The notes beneath the pieces were generated by a model, which did not search any database, had not been told where the DNA came from, and was given only the letters and a program-made list of their open reading frames with translations. Shown one piece after another: positions 35,531 to 48,450 of a stretch of 64,000 nt of DNA. Made by a program: the position numbers and the translations under genes. This DNA comes from Penicillium oxalicum (Eukaryota; Ascomycota; Eurotiomycetes; Eurotiales; Aspergillaceae), in the NCBI RefSeq assembly GCF_001723175.1, contig NC_064651.1, positions 4,092,001 to 4,156,000 of the forward strand, given 5' to 3'. The number at the start of each line of letters is the position of its first letter. The first letter of the stretch is position 1.

Positions 35531-37523
35531 GGAGTTGGCGGAAGAACCGGTGACCAGGACGGAAGCTGGCCCGCGGACGTAACGGGGATTGCGGACTCGC
35601 CTGTCATCATTTTGTCCGATGCAGATCAGATCGAGTAAGCATGCCCCTTTCCCTCCAAAACCAGGACGCAACCCCAATTTCTCAAGTCTTCCTACGGTAG
35701 ACAACGCCTAGACAGGAGTGGTCTACATCGGTCGGTCAATCCAACTCAGCATTTGGCCACCTGCAATGGTCGTGGGTCGCCCGGAGAGCCGGTTTTTTGG
35801 GGGTTAGTTTATGGAGACCAGAGACTGGGGGGGGGGGAAGAAAAGAATCTCTCGGAAGCCGAGTTCCACCCAGTTCGACCGTGGTTCTCTGGATCTCTGA
35901 GTTCTCTGGTGGCTCCTCGTACAGGTCCAAATGCCGACCGCAATAGAGATCGCAGTTGCTGATTAGCTGCCTGGAGCTGATTGCAAGGAATGGAGTCCCC
36001 AATAGGCGTCGGCCGGGTAAACTGTTCAGTGGGGGAGAGGATAACTCAAATCCTCCGACCGTCAACGGCGGGGAACTGGAACTGGTATTCGTCTTTGATC
36101 TGAACCTTGATTTTCTGTTTCTCTCTTTGTTTCTCTCTTTCATGATCGGGGCTGGAGAAGAGGCGGCTCATCTGAGCGCGTCGAGGCCGGCGAGTAATAT
36201 CTTTGTCATGTCCAGCACTCGGCACAGATCGTAGTGGAGTGATCTGGGTCGTGGTCATTGGATCGCACACGTGTCGTGAAAATGGGCAATACTCAGACTC
36301 CTTTCTCTTGTGGGATCCTTTGCGGATAGGCTCGAGGTTGTCAATTGGTCCCCGCGAGGTCGAGGGTCCGATCCTTATGAACACTGCAGTGGTGGAATAA
36401 ATATGGATCTGCTACTGCGCCAGTAGGGGATGACTATTTATGGTACAGCAGCTTACCTGATGCGGTTATCGCGGCCAGGGTGCAATCTCCATGCTTTGAC
36501 ATGTTGGCAGTCTGCAGACAGGCCTCACCTGTGGTTCACCTTGGCAAGGATCGCCTTCAGAAAAAGGTCGAGAGGAAGGTCCCACCTGTAGTCGTAGTCA
36601 CTCCTCTTGATTATGACAGAGACAGCGTGGAAGAAAATACCCCAAAAATCAAGAAGTCATGGCGCTGTCATGTCCGTCGACTTTCTGAACAACTGTGTAT
36701 CAAGTGACTCTTCCTGCGTTGGCAAGTCGCGAATCACAGAGTAATTGAGGAAGGAGAGGGAGGGAGAGAGAGAGAGAGAGAGAGAGAGCCTCCTCATCTC
36801 GAGGCTTACCAATGGAGAAAGAGGCATATCCGATATGAACGCTCTGCGCGTACCTACAGTAGAACAGGAGGAAGGGCGACATTTGGTCGAGGGCGCTGAA
36901 TGTCTCGCAATGCTGTGTAGTTCGTCTATTGTCTAATTTTCGTCTATTTCCGCATGTGGCCAGGGAGTGGCTGCGCCCATTCTCATCCAGATGACTCCGC
37001 CCTCACACACCACGCGGCCCGCCCACCAGCATCGTCACGAGAAGGCGAGCTGTTGCACGTCTTATTGCAAGCTCGGTCAATAGTGTCTTGGTGCCTTGGA
37101 TCGATAGCCCTGTCAGGACCTCCCCACTCTTTCAGACTAAGCCAACTGGCAGTGAAGGTCTGGCTTGAAAGTGTCCTGTCTATTCCAACGGATCCACACA
37201 GGTCAAGTTCGCGTGTCGTTGAGAGATGTCATGGCCATTGGATAGCTTTTGTTCCAACGAACCTCTTAGCCGCGTCAAATGGGACAAAGGGGGTCACCTC
37301 CATCGCGGCAAGTCTGGTGAGTGCATGATATGCAGTCACACGGAAACTTCACTCCAGCTATCTGGCCACATTCGGCCATTGGTCGAATTGAAGAGTTTCA
37401 TCTGCCCCTGGAAGGTCTCCAGTCCGGTCGCCAGAGCCTTCTGGCCAGTGGGTGGCCACCAAGGTCCGCTCTGAGACATCCCGCAAGTGGGAAGTCTCCA
37501 AGTGTCCTCCGAGACACTGTCCC
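35531..37523. other. Intergenic, NAD kinase promoter side
   Basis: Holds a 12-base G run (35826-35837), a GA microsatellite (36754-36788) and only short frames without motifs. No gene supported. Confidence 0.5.
36754..36788. repeat. (GA)n microsatellite, ~35 bases
   Basis: GA dinucleotide tract with two GGG interruptions at its left end. Confidence 0.95.
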
Positions 37524-38338
37524 TCACTCTGTGTCAATCTTCCAGGCGTAATCGCGGTACAAATGATCCTCTACGGTTTCACGAACGAAGCCCTCGACAG
37601 TACCGGACTCGGCTGACCCTTCCATTGCAATGTCTCCGTCGTTTTCGGGCAAGTCGATGCCCCGGCAAATGGTGTGGGCACGCAGTCGGACAGACTCCCA
37701 AGTCTCAAAGCCGAAGCGACCCTGACTCTCGTTCAAGAGAAGATGGCCCTTGGAAGAGAATGCGAGAACGTGCAGGGAAGAAGCTGCCTTGGCGTCTACC
37801 AGAGTCGGGCTGCTGACAATATCGCCAGTCTTGGAGACGGCGATCAGCACAGTGGAGAAGGTCATGGACATTGGCACGGCCCCCGACAGCAAGGTAAGCA
37901 GCGAGGTTTGAAGCAATGCGGGCAGGAGTGTAAGGTACTGTAATCGTCGTTCAGTGAGTGCGATGCCCGATTGACTTATTGAGTTGAAAAAGAAACACTC
38001 ACCGAATCTCCCCGTGCAACGGCGTCACCACCAACGATTGCCAGAGTGATCACCACTCCCCGGCGAGGGAATCCTCGTTCGCGTCCCAGAATCACTTTCT
38101 GGAGCATTGTCCGGATAATGCCTTCCACATAACGTTCACCCACACCCGCGGTAGTATTCCCAGGCTTGACAAAGACTTCCACGGTCGCTTCCTCGGGCTT
38201 GAGGGCATCGCGACGAGCGGGCAGCTCCACGGGAGCATTGACCGAGCCCAGGATCTTGTATCCTGTCGTCGAACATTTGAAGGAAGCGGAGCCATCGGCG
38301 CGGCTAAGGGTTGAGAGTGATGCAGTCGGGCCGACCAT
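37524..38338 (-). CDS. rrp46: Exosome complex subunit Rrp46 (RNase PH-like)
   Basis: Exons 38338-38003 and 37937-37524, 249 residues. The N-terminus LSRADGSASFKCSTTGYKIL, the GSVNAPVEL strand, VFVKPGNTTAGVGERYVEG and, across the intron, ARGDS|YLTLLPALLQTSLLTLL follow the RNase PH fold of Rrp46. The ring subunits of the eukaryotic exosome are catalytically inactive and form the RNA channel for 3'-5' processing and decay in nucleus and cytoplasm. Length is typical of fungal Rrp46. The gene is divergent from the ENA-type ATPase, separated by 1.95 kb. Confidence 0.9.
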
Positions 38339-40287
38339 GGTGGTTGCCTTGTATCAAAAAGAAACGGAGGTGAATGACCTTGAATGGGTCGGGTCCGCGA
38401 ATTTGGTAAGAGTGACTTGCTCGTGGGGAATAAAACAATGGGGAGGTTTGTGTCGTGTAGCACCGGCGTCACTGGAGGAGCTCTCGCGATTTTTCGTCCG
38501 CTGCGGGCCCCACAAACGCTGATTGGCGGAGAGCAAGAGTACATTGATTTTGTCCTCCGGATCAACGCATCGCTCACCTCGCTCGTTTGACATATGGACA
38601 AAACATCTTTTTAGAGGATATTTGGTACATCTTTGGTTTTCGCACTTTTGGGAAGTTCGTGCCACTCGCCAAGCATTTATTTGGAACTCATTCGGCCCAG
38701 CAGGTCAAGATCTTATGAGAGAAATGTCTGCCTGCCCGGCAGCCTATGCACCCCACACATAGTAGGAATGTTCATCTCGAGGGCCTAGTCGGGTAGACCT
38801 CGGGTGAGATTATCGTCCTCGCGTTCGAATATCTCGTATAAGAGGGTGAAACTTGGCTGGAACAGCAACTAACAAGTCTGGACAGGCACATATGCCCGGC
38901 AAATCTTGTGATGCATCTGTCCCCTATCCACCGCCAGCATGGGTACCCGTCAGGTATCTCTGCCTGGACGGCCTCGTGACCATGGCCCGAATGGATGCGT
39001 GCATTCTTCCTAGCGGTGAAGATGAACTACCTGTGCGATGCAATACAGGCCTGATGTATACTATTCCTCGGACTTGAGGGATAAGATTCAATGTGGTCGA
39101 TTTTCTTGGGCTTTCTGTTTGTGTTGAAACTTGCCCTTGTACCCTATGGCGCCGAGGAGCCGAGTCTTCGCCCGTGCACGCGCACTGGAGGGAAAGTCTG
39201 ATCCCCGTGACGCCGCCAAGGGCTTGGAAACGTGGCAATGCGCGAGACTGGCACCGCAGGATGGAAACCAACCCTTGAAGAGACCCATTGGTTCCTTGAA
39301 ATCATCGTGAATCATGCACTACTGTCCTGCACCCAAGATGAGACTGGTCACTCACCTGGACTTGTGTGGTGTAGGACTGGGTTTCCCGATATTCTTGCGC
39401 ATACCATCGCGTACTGTGTAGAGATATTCCCAAGGAGCGACTCGTACTCAAGATCTGACAATTCCCGAGGAGATAGCAGGGTCGACGGGGGGCTCCACTG
39501 CACCATGCGCCGAAAAGCCAAGTCTCTTGGGTCATAGAATGAGCTGACGGGGCGACTGCAAGGTCATCATGGTCTTCCAAGATGGAACCCATCCAGAACC
39601 AACCCGCTTGGCCAGTTCTGGTATCCAAGTAGCTCCTCCAGTGAGGACTCTACTATGCTATACTATACAATTCTATACTACACCCTACTACATTCAGCAT
39701 AGTACGCACCTATGGCACGCACTCAACCCTCTCTCCGCAAAGAAAGCCGCTGTTTTCATCCACCGGCATCCGCTCACCCAATCATGCGCACTCCGCTCCG
39801 CTTGACCCCAAAAGTCCGCGTGTTATCGCGTTCGCCATCGAGCATCGTCGGTGGGCGAATCGGCGGGCGGCTCTCGGGGTTGAATCGAAGCGGCCAAGCA
39901 TCCCATCCCGCCTGGTTACTGCCAACCCCCAATCAGCTCGGGTGATGGAGGAGAGAAGAACCAAGAATTCTCCTCGCGTCATGACTGGTTCTGCTCCCCT
40001 CACGTTGCGTTTTCATTCACTGGAAGCGGTCGACATGAGGATCTCAATGGTACAAATATCCCCGTGGGGTCCCCCTCCCCTAATCTGGATCCGTCTCTCC
40101 CGGCGATCAAGAAGTCTCCTTGTGTGATCTTTGTGTTGAGCTACCCCAGAAGGAGGATCATCCAGGCACCCCTTGAGTGTCAACGGGATTCATCTACAAG
40201 AATAATTCAATTACCTGGTCTTTCCGGCTCTTGGTTATCTCTTTCACTTGGGCCTGCCTCGCATTCTTCTCGTCGTACTATACTTGA
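38339..40287. promoter_or_regulatory. Divergent intergenic region between rrp46 and the ENA ATPase
   Basis: It contains both promoters. No conserved gene or clear motif was seen; a short CTATACTA-type repeat lies near 39650-39700 (tactatgctatactatacaa). Confidence 0.5.
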
Positions 40288-43200
40288 ATGGGCATTGACA
40301 CGCTTCCAGATGTCGAGGAATCGGCAGAACCCTCTATATGTGCCCTAAGGGAGCCTGATTTATTCCAGCAGGAGCATCCAAAGAAATCTTGGGGCTCCTG
40401 TGACCTGAACGAAAAGCCAAAGGGCGTTTCAACCTCCAGTTACGATCTTCCGCCCAAAGCGGATCCGAGTGCATTCCCAGAGCACGCCCTGAACACCAAC
40501 TCAGATCTCACCAGTCAAAGTCATCTTCTGGAGCCGGCTCAGATTGCTGAGCTCTTCGAGACAGACCTGAAGTATGTGTCTAGCCACAGGCAGTGTATTA
40601 TGTACTTCGTCTAACCTGGTTTCCTTCTCAATTGTAGCAATGGACTATCAAGTGCCGAAGCCAGTGAGCGCCTCAAGAAAGATGGTCCAAATACCGTGCA
40701 GGAAATCAAGGGCGTCTCCGTCTGGGGGCTACTGCTAAGACAAGTGTCGAACAGTTTGACCTTTGTAAGCTGGCCGTGCTGGTTCAAAATTGAAAATTCT
40801 GGTCTCCGTCAGTGACTCACAGCGTTGCCAGGTACTACTTATAACCATGGCCCTATCATTTGGCATCGACGACTACATTGAAGGAGGCGTCATCACCGCG
40901 GTGATTCTCTTGAATATCGTTGTTGGGTTGGTGATCCCTGTCCGATGAACCTTGTTTGGAGCAGTCCACTTATAGTTCGTTATAGCTTCTTTCAAGACTA
41001 CCGCGCAGAGAAGACGATTATGTCCTTGCAGCGCCTGTCTGCGCCGGTCTGCAATGCCATTCGAGATGGCCAAATACGCCCAGTCAAAGCGGAGACCTTG
41101 GTGGTGGGTGATGTTGTCCGGCTAGCGGTCGGGGATATTGTTCCAGCGGATCTTCGATTGTTTGAGGGAATGAATGCTTCTATGGATGAAGCCCTCCTGA
41201 CGGGCGAGTCCCTGCCGGTTCTGAAAACCCCTTATAAAACCCTGTCTTGTGCAGACATACCGATTGGCGATCGAACCAACATGGCATATTCGGGGTGCAG
41301 CACAAGTCAAGGCCGCGCCGCGGGAGTTGTCGTTGCAACGGGAATGAACACCGAGGTGGGAAAAATTGCGCAATTGCTTCAAGCAAAAGACGCCGTCGAC
41401 GACACCAGTCGGATCGCTCACGCCTGGCGGCGAGTCAAACGGTCTGCGATGAATATTCTGGGTCTCGTCGGCACGCCGTTGCAAGTGAAACTGAGTAAAT
41501 TCGCTTTGCTTTTATTTGCTCTGGCTATTCTCCTCGCTATTATTGTATTCTCCGTCAATCTGTGGGATGTTCAGGGGGAGGTCTTGATCTACGGAATCTG
41601 TGTGGCTGTCGCCGTCATTCCGGAGTCCTTGATTGCTGTCCTCACCATCACTATCTCGGTGGGCACGAAAGCCATGGCCCGTGGCAATGTCATCGTTCGC
41701 AAGTTACAATGTCTGGAGGCCGTTGGAGGCGTAACGAATATCTGCTCCGATAAAACCGGCACCCTCACCCAAGGCAAAATGGTGGCTCGCTCCGCATGGA
41801 TCCCAGGGGCTGGGATACTGTCAGTGAGCCAGACCACCGATCCATTTGATCCCACGAGTGGAGTTGTGCAACTTGACGAGATCGATTGGGACTCCGGACA
41901 TGCTGTTGATCAGCACCCGGCTCTGCATACATTCTTGTCCGCTATTTCTTTATGCAATCTTTCAATGATTCATCACAACAACGGCAATTGGAGTGCAATC
42001 GGAGAACCAACTGAAATCGCCCTGCATGTTCTCGCCATGCGCTTCAGTTCTGGGAAGAAGGAAGTGCTAGCTAAACGAGGGATGGAACTGCACACCGAGT
42101 ACCCATTTGACTCTGCGATCAAGAAGATGACCGTGGTCTACCGAGACCTTGCAGCTGAATGCAATGAAGTATTTACCAAGGGAGCTCCGGAGGTCATCGT
42201 TCCGTCGTTGTCAATTCCTGAGAATGAGCAACGTGTGATTCGAGATACCGCAGAACGAATGGCGGGAGAAGGTCTGCGTGTTCTCTGCATAGCCTACAAA
42301 AAGGCACATATCAATGACGAGCACGCAATCTCCCCTCGCGCTGCTGCTGAGTCCAACCTTCACTTTGGTGGCCTAGTCGGACTTTATGACCCCCTCGGAA
42401 CGAGACCGCGGCTGCGGTTCGCAAGTGCCAGATGGCCGGCATTACTGTCCACATGCTGACTGGAGATCATATCAAGACAGCCACGGCTATTGCCTCTGAG
42501 GTTGGAATTCTTGATCGAGTCTCGGCCAGCTTGAAGTCTAGACACCTAGTTATGGCCGCAGAGGATTTTGATAAAATGTCGGACGAAGAAATTGACCGGA
42601 TTGAAGAACTGCCTTTGGTTCTTGCCCGCTGCAGTCCCACCACCAAGGTCCGTATGGTTGAGGCTATGCATCGTCGACGGGCATTCTGCGTCATGACCGG
42701 TGACGGCGTGAATGACTCTCCTGCCCTGAAACGAGCCGATGTGGGCATCGCCATGGGGAAGAATGGAAGTGACGTGGCCAAAGAGGCCGCCCCGACATGG
42801 TTCTGACAGATGACAACTTCTCATCAATTGTGAAGGCAGTCGAAGAAGGAAGACGTCTGTTTGATAACATCCAAAAAGTGAGACCTTTTTCTTTCGACAC
42901 AGACTTCCTGAGAAGCGTGGCTAACCATTCGGCAATAGTTTTTGATGCACTTGCTCATTTCTAACATTGCACAAGTCATCTTTCTCCTCATCGCCCTGGC
43001 GTTCAAGGACGCAGGGGGCGACTCGGTCTTTCCCCTATCGCCTCTTGAAATCTTGTGGGCGAACTTGGTTACTTCATCCTTTTTGGCTGTCGGCCTCGGC
43101 CTGGAGGAATCCCAACCCGACATCATGTATCGCCCGCCTCATGATCTTCGGGTTGGCGTATTCACGACCGAGCTGATTGTTGACAAAATGGTCTATGGAA

Positions 43201-43769
43201 CTTTCATGGGTTCTCTCTGTCTTGTCTCTTTTGTCTGCGTCATCTACGCTGCCGGCACTGGCACCTCAGATCTGGGCGATGGGTGCAACGAGGGCTACAA
43301 CTCGACCTGCGATGCAGTCTTTCGAGCCCGCGCAACCACCTACGCAACTTTGACGTTCCTCCTACTCATGACCGCCTGGGAAGTCAAACACTTCTCGCGC
43401 TCATTATTCAACATGGATCCGATCCGTTTCCCCCATCGATTTTCCGTTTTCCCCACAATCTGGCAGAATCGGTTCTTGTTTTGGGCTGTGGTGGCAGGCT
43501 TCGTGATTGTCTTCCCAGTCATCTACCTTCCCGTAGTCAATGAGCTAGTTTTCAAGCATCACGCCATTGGCTGGGAGTGGGGAATTGTGTTGGGCTGCAC
43601 GGCTACTTACTTGGTCTGTGTGGAGAGCTGGAAGGCCGTGAAGCGGGCCTTTGGTATTGGTAGTGGCAAGACTGCCATTTTGACGCTGGAAGATGCTGAA
43701 ACCCGCGCTGGTCTAAGTACCTTTTCTCCCATGTCTATGAGTGCCAATGCTAGCGTAGAGCTGAAGTAG
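40288..43769 (+). CDS. ENA-type (P2D) Na+/K+ P-type ATPase, frame broken twice
   Basis: Exons 40288-40571, 40638-40764, 40832-40926, 40986-42877 and 42939-43769, about 1,076 residues, a normal ENA length. Seen in order: N-terminal cation-ATPase motif [17 protein letters not shown]; actuator domain with TGES ([12 protein letters not shown]); PESL in helix 4 ([11 protein letters not shown]); phosphorylation site [31 protein letters not shown] hinge; six C-terminal helices. Frame 1 is lost at the C run 42390-42394 (expected [11 protein letters not shown]; one base short) and a second break lies at about 42786-42794 in KEAA|DMVLTDD (+2 or -1). Both sides of each break are fully conserved. The exon-3 donor is the weak GTTGGT. 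ENA pumps export Na+/K+ under salt or alkaline stress. Either a recent pseudogene or sequence error. Confidence 0.88.
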
Positions 43770-45395
43770 TCCGTTTGCGCGGACAGCAGGCCTGGGCAGT
43801 CTCGAGCTATTCAACATTTGTTCGGGGCGCGAAACTTCTGAGGTGACGTCGCCGACCTAACTCGGCTATCTGGTGATCATGCGAGCAATTGTTCATTTAC
43901 TACGAGATCGTATCTAAATTGAAGGTCCTTTTGCATTCGACTGAGGTTTCTTGCTCGATGTAGAAATTTCGTGAAGGTATTATCAACACATGATGAGAAA
44001 CCTTGCGGTTGGCCCTTTCAATCTCATCTTCCATGAGCACTGACAACTGGCCGGTACTTGACGTCAAGTCTTTTCGAAAAAAATGACGTTGTCGACAGAC
44101 ACCGGGCTAGGCTCAAAAAAAAGGGAGGGCACATGTTTTGGTGGGCGTAGTGGGGAGCGGCGCAAATCAGATAAGATCACCGGAAAGCTTCCGCACCGGA
44201 GCCCTTCACTACCGTGACGAATTCAAAACTTGAGGCACACACGCGATCAAGCTACTGTATTTGGCTGCCTACTATGTGCATCCCACATGACAAGCACGGA
44301 AAACAGTAGGCTTCAAGCATTGCACCGAGGGCAACTCAGTTTTATACCAGGTATAGACTTTCACTGGATGAAACAAATTCATGCATGTGATTTACCTACG
44401 AGACCAGCTCAGTCCTTCAGAGAAGAGGACATGGCTAGACGTACCTCAGCCTGCATCGGATCCGCGGCTCTTTGGGGCTGTGAAGGGGCGGATGCACCAA
44501 TCAAAGTGGGTAAATTCTTTACCTGGTCAGGACTGAAATTTACAGCTCCTGAAGGGGGTTTTCGCTGCCGCTCTGCAATGTCCGTTGGCGATATTACTGT
44601 TACCGTACTGGTCCTTGTCATGCTCGGCGATCGAGCCCCGGAAGTGCCGCGAGCCGCGATCATACGACGCCGCAAAGTGGCTGCGTGCCGACAGAGTAAG
44701 CACTACGGGGGACTATCAGGCTTCAACATTGTCAGCTCATATTGGCCAACAACGACGGGTAGACTCTAGACACAGATTCCTCTAGGCACTGGGTCTTTGA
44801 CAGAAACCCAAGTGTCACGTCTCGTCTCGATTCGTGGCCTTGCTTCTCTGCAAACTGCGTTGAAAAAACGTCTCCTGGTGGGAGAAAAAAAAAAGGGCCA
44901 AGTGATTGAGAATCCACCCCTGTTTCCACCCAGCAGGCGGCCTATCCAGAGCCCATGTGAGGGTCTCCTTCTGATTGAAACAGTCCATTGAATTCATTGG
45001 ACGAATGCCTCCGTCTGTTGTACTGTATTCCACGCAGAGCTTGGCCGTCGACTTTGCATCTCCTTTTGCTCCTTCCCAAAGCTTTTTCATACTTGGACTT
45101 GACTCCATTCATCTGGATTCATCAATCTCGCGACTGTCGCTGTCTGACTACTACCCTGATCAAAAGTAAGTGAGACGATAGTTCCTTATCGCGACGATGT
45201 CTTTGGTGCCCGCTATCTTCTTGGAACCGATCAGTGGCGATGGTCCGCGTCGCCTGCCAGAATCTGAATAGTAACCTGTACCGGGGAAAAGAAGCCTTCT
45301 AATATTCGATTTAGCTGCAAGGTTACCATCGAACAGCTCCTGCCTGCGTCCACGATCGAGGCTGTTGATGTCTTGATTTTGTAATTGTTCCGCGA
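43770..45395. other. Intergenic, upstream of srbA
   Basis: No supportable gene. The 1.6 kb presumably includes the srbA promoter; I saw no sterol-response element good enough to call. Confidence 0.5.
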
Positions 45396-48300
45396 ATGGA
45401 CAACGATTTTGAACTTTTCTCCCCCCCCGTCGCCAATGTGGCGGGGAGGAGTTCACAGGGAACGATGCACAATTGGGGAGCTCAGATCAAGACTGGACCC
45501 AGTGGATGCGATGGGATGAGCCCGTATTTCCAGAAAATGATTTGAAAGAGATGAGTCCATCATTGAACGGCACTTTTCTCTCTCCCAATACAACATCCAG
45601 CTCCCCGGACCATATAACTCCAACCGGCTTCTCTCCTAGCCTTCCCACTGGCCTCATGGAGATACCTTTAAACTCTCAGAATGGAGCAAATCAAACGTCC
45701 CCAAACAGTCGGGCAGTGCCCCCGAGGATATCCGAGCAGGCACAAATTGGCCTCATATCTCATCTCCAGTCTCGAGCGTCGACGCAAACAGGAAGCGAAA
45801 GACAAGTCATGACTACATGACTACCCGATGAGCGCGACATCAAGTCTTGCTCAGCCCAGCCAGAAGATGCCGGCAAAAAAGCGTGCTCACAATGTAATTG
45901 AGAAAAGATATCGGGCCAACCTCAACGAAAAAATCGCCGAGCTGCGTGATAGCGTGCCTAGTCTGCGAGCGTTGAAGAATCCGGCGGGCGACTCAAATGA
46001 AGATGAAGAAGATGCCGATGGCACCACCCCTGCCAGCAAGCTAAATAAAGCATCAATCCTGTCGAAAGCGACCGAATACATCAAGCACCTGGAACTCAGG
46101 AATCGACGCTTAGAAGATGAAAATACGGCTCTCAAGAATCGGCTTCGCGAATCAGATAAAGCGGCCAACCAGGCAGTCACGTCAGGGGCTTCAGTCTCAT
46201 CACCAAGCAACTACACAGCGTCAAGTGATCCGAGCACATCGCCAAGCGTGTTCTCCAACCCCGAAGAGAGCAACGAGAGTGTTGCCTCAACGTCGCACCC
46301 CCCCGAGGGACTCATCAAAGTACCGGACGCGTTCAAGCGTCTGCGTGAAGAGGGTGCAAAAAGTGGAGGTATTTTCTCGCAATCATACATGCAGTCGGCC
46401 TCCCGGTCGACGGACCGCTCTCAAGACGGGGGATCACGTCGAAATGCCAGAATGCCGAATAAGTATATGCTCGGCGCACTAGCTGGTCTGATGGTCCTGG
46501 AAGGCTTCGGATCCGATAAGTCGGAGACTGAGCAAAAAGGCTTGTTTTCAATCCCCCTCAATCTTCTGACTTGCTTGCATCTTCCTCACAACGCGTACGT
46601 CGAGTATTACATGAAGAGTTTATGGTCCTCTTGGCAGACTCGCGCCTTTTTCCACGTGCTCTCGTTGGCCGGTCTTATTGTGGGCAGTGCTTTCGTTGTC
46701 TTTGTGTATTTATTTAATGCCCAACCCGTCACTCAACGTGGGCCAGGTAAGACTGCAGCTGAGAGTCAGCATGCGCCGTTCTCATCGAGTGACTTCCGCC
46801 GCCAGGCGTGGCTCACAAGCATGCAGCGGGTCGGTGTTCCTCGCCACAGATTCTTCCGGGAATGGTACGTTGTGACATCGCGATGTTTTGAGTATGTTCT
46901 TCGCTGTCTGATGGGTTGGAAATTGTACTCCTGGGCTACCGGCATCACAGAAGAGGACGAAAGGGGCCGCGTCAAAACCTGGGACATTGCCATCGATGCG
47001 CAGCTCACGGGAGGCGATGTTGAAATCAGCAAAAGCCGTCTTGTCTTGACCATTTTTGCCGCTGGGACTTTGCCACGAAGCCCCATGCGAATGATGCTCA
47101 AAGCCCTTCATGTTCGCATTCTGCTGTGGCGTGTTGGCCAGTCGGGCTCATGGACGTGTCGAGTGTCAAATGATGTGGCACGTGCGCTGGCCAAATATCA
47201 GTGGGCGGTTGCCCGAGAGCTCAACGATGCTCTACCCCGCTGGCCATCCGGATCAGTTACCAGGTCACTTGTCTGCCCTGGTCAAGCTTGATTGCGAGGA
47301 TGTTATGATTGACAGTATCATTCAGCGAGCTGTCAATCTGACTTGGAACAGGCCTACGCAAGAGGGCGCAACCGATGACGAAGTACTGCTTGATGTGGTG
47401 GAAGAAGACCCTGCTATTCAATGCTCTGTCGATGCTCTTGCAGCGTGGTGGTCGAGCCATTTGCTACAGAATGCTCTTCTTAACTATCTAGAGGCTAGTG
47501 AAGGATCTTCAACTTCCAAGAAAAGCCGCGACATCTTCAAAGAGAAGATTCGCATGGCTCTTGACGTGGCACCCCGATTGTCCGCCGCGTATACCCGCGC
47601 CCTTGTCATGAAGGCAGTTTTCTTCGACAAAGATCGAGTTGAGAACGTCGGCGCTGTACTTGCTGCTCTGCCTCGGGAGAGATTGGAGTCCGAAAAGAGC
47701 CACGCTGCCAACTTTGTCGATTCTTCACTTCCAATCTCTGTTCGAGACGAAATCTCTCTTGCTGTTCGTTGCGCCATGATCTTGGCGGTTGTGACGCCTC
47801 GTGAGCAAGGCGAAACGCCCCTTCCTGAACCATTCACTGTTCAAAAAGCGATTAATTGGTTCAACACGCTGCCTGTTGATCCCGTTGACCTGAGCCTGCT
47901 TGGGTTTTCTGCCGTCTATCATCTTTCGCATTTTGTGGCTTCTGGTGTGGACTATATTGCCTCGTCGGAATCCTCGGCGGCCGCATCGTCCGTGTCCGAA
48001 GCTGATTCCCCCGCCGAAGACCAGAAGAGGGACAGGCCGTTGTCATTTAAACGGAAAGCCGCTGTCAAGCCAGCGGAACTCCCAAATCTGGGCCGCGTGG
48101 CTGCTAAGCTTATTTACTGGGCTCGAAACGCCTACAATCCCGCATTTTACGGCTTCTCATCCAACCTCGTTGAAATTATCGTCAAATCTTGCACGGAAAT
48201 CTGCTCCGGGGCTGGCATTGACGTGGAGGACTACCTGCAGGCTATTTCCGAGCCGGTGCCCGTTCGGAAGCGTCGACACCGGCGTCGTCGCCGAGAATCT

Positions 48301-48450
48301 CAGCAGGTTGTTGAACCCGAACCGATTCCAGACGTGACGGGGGCATTACCCGGGAAGTCTTCACAACGGGAAAGATCTTCGAGTAACGACACGGGCTATG
48401 GCAGCCTAAGTCCAGGGGAAGAAGTGAAGGTCAATTCAGCCACGAGCTGA
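45396..48450 (+). CDS. srbA: SREBP-family bHLH regulator, SrbA type, frame broken three times
   Basis: ATG 45396 reads [20 protein letters not shown] in frame 0. The protein then continues in another frame as [14 protein letters not shown] (from about 45480), returns to frame 0 near 45810-45828, and changes again at the C run 47235-47238. The bHLH block [20 protein letters not shown] (about 45890) has the SREBP-specific tyrosine in the basic region; helix 2 is [16 protein letters not shown]. Two membrane helices follow ([14 protein letters not shown] and [19 protein letters not shown]), then the fungal C-terminal regulatory domain and a Ser-rich end. SrbA is an ER membrane protein cleaved under low oxygen/sterol; the released bHLH fragment activates ergosterol and hypoxia genes. 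All segments are conserved, so the breaks may be sequence errors; as written the gene cannot give the full protein. Confidence 0.88.

Noticed and set aside
45421..45446. Hairpin CGCCA-ATG-TGGCG early in srbA
   Set aside because: Short stem inside coding sequence; not distinguishable from chance in C/G-rich codons.
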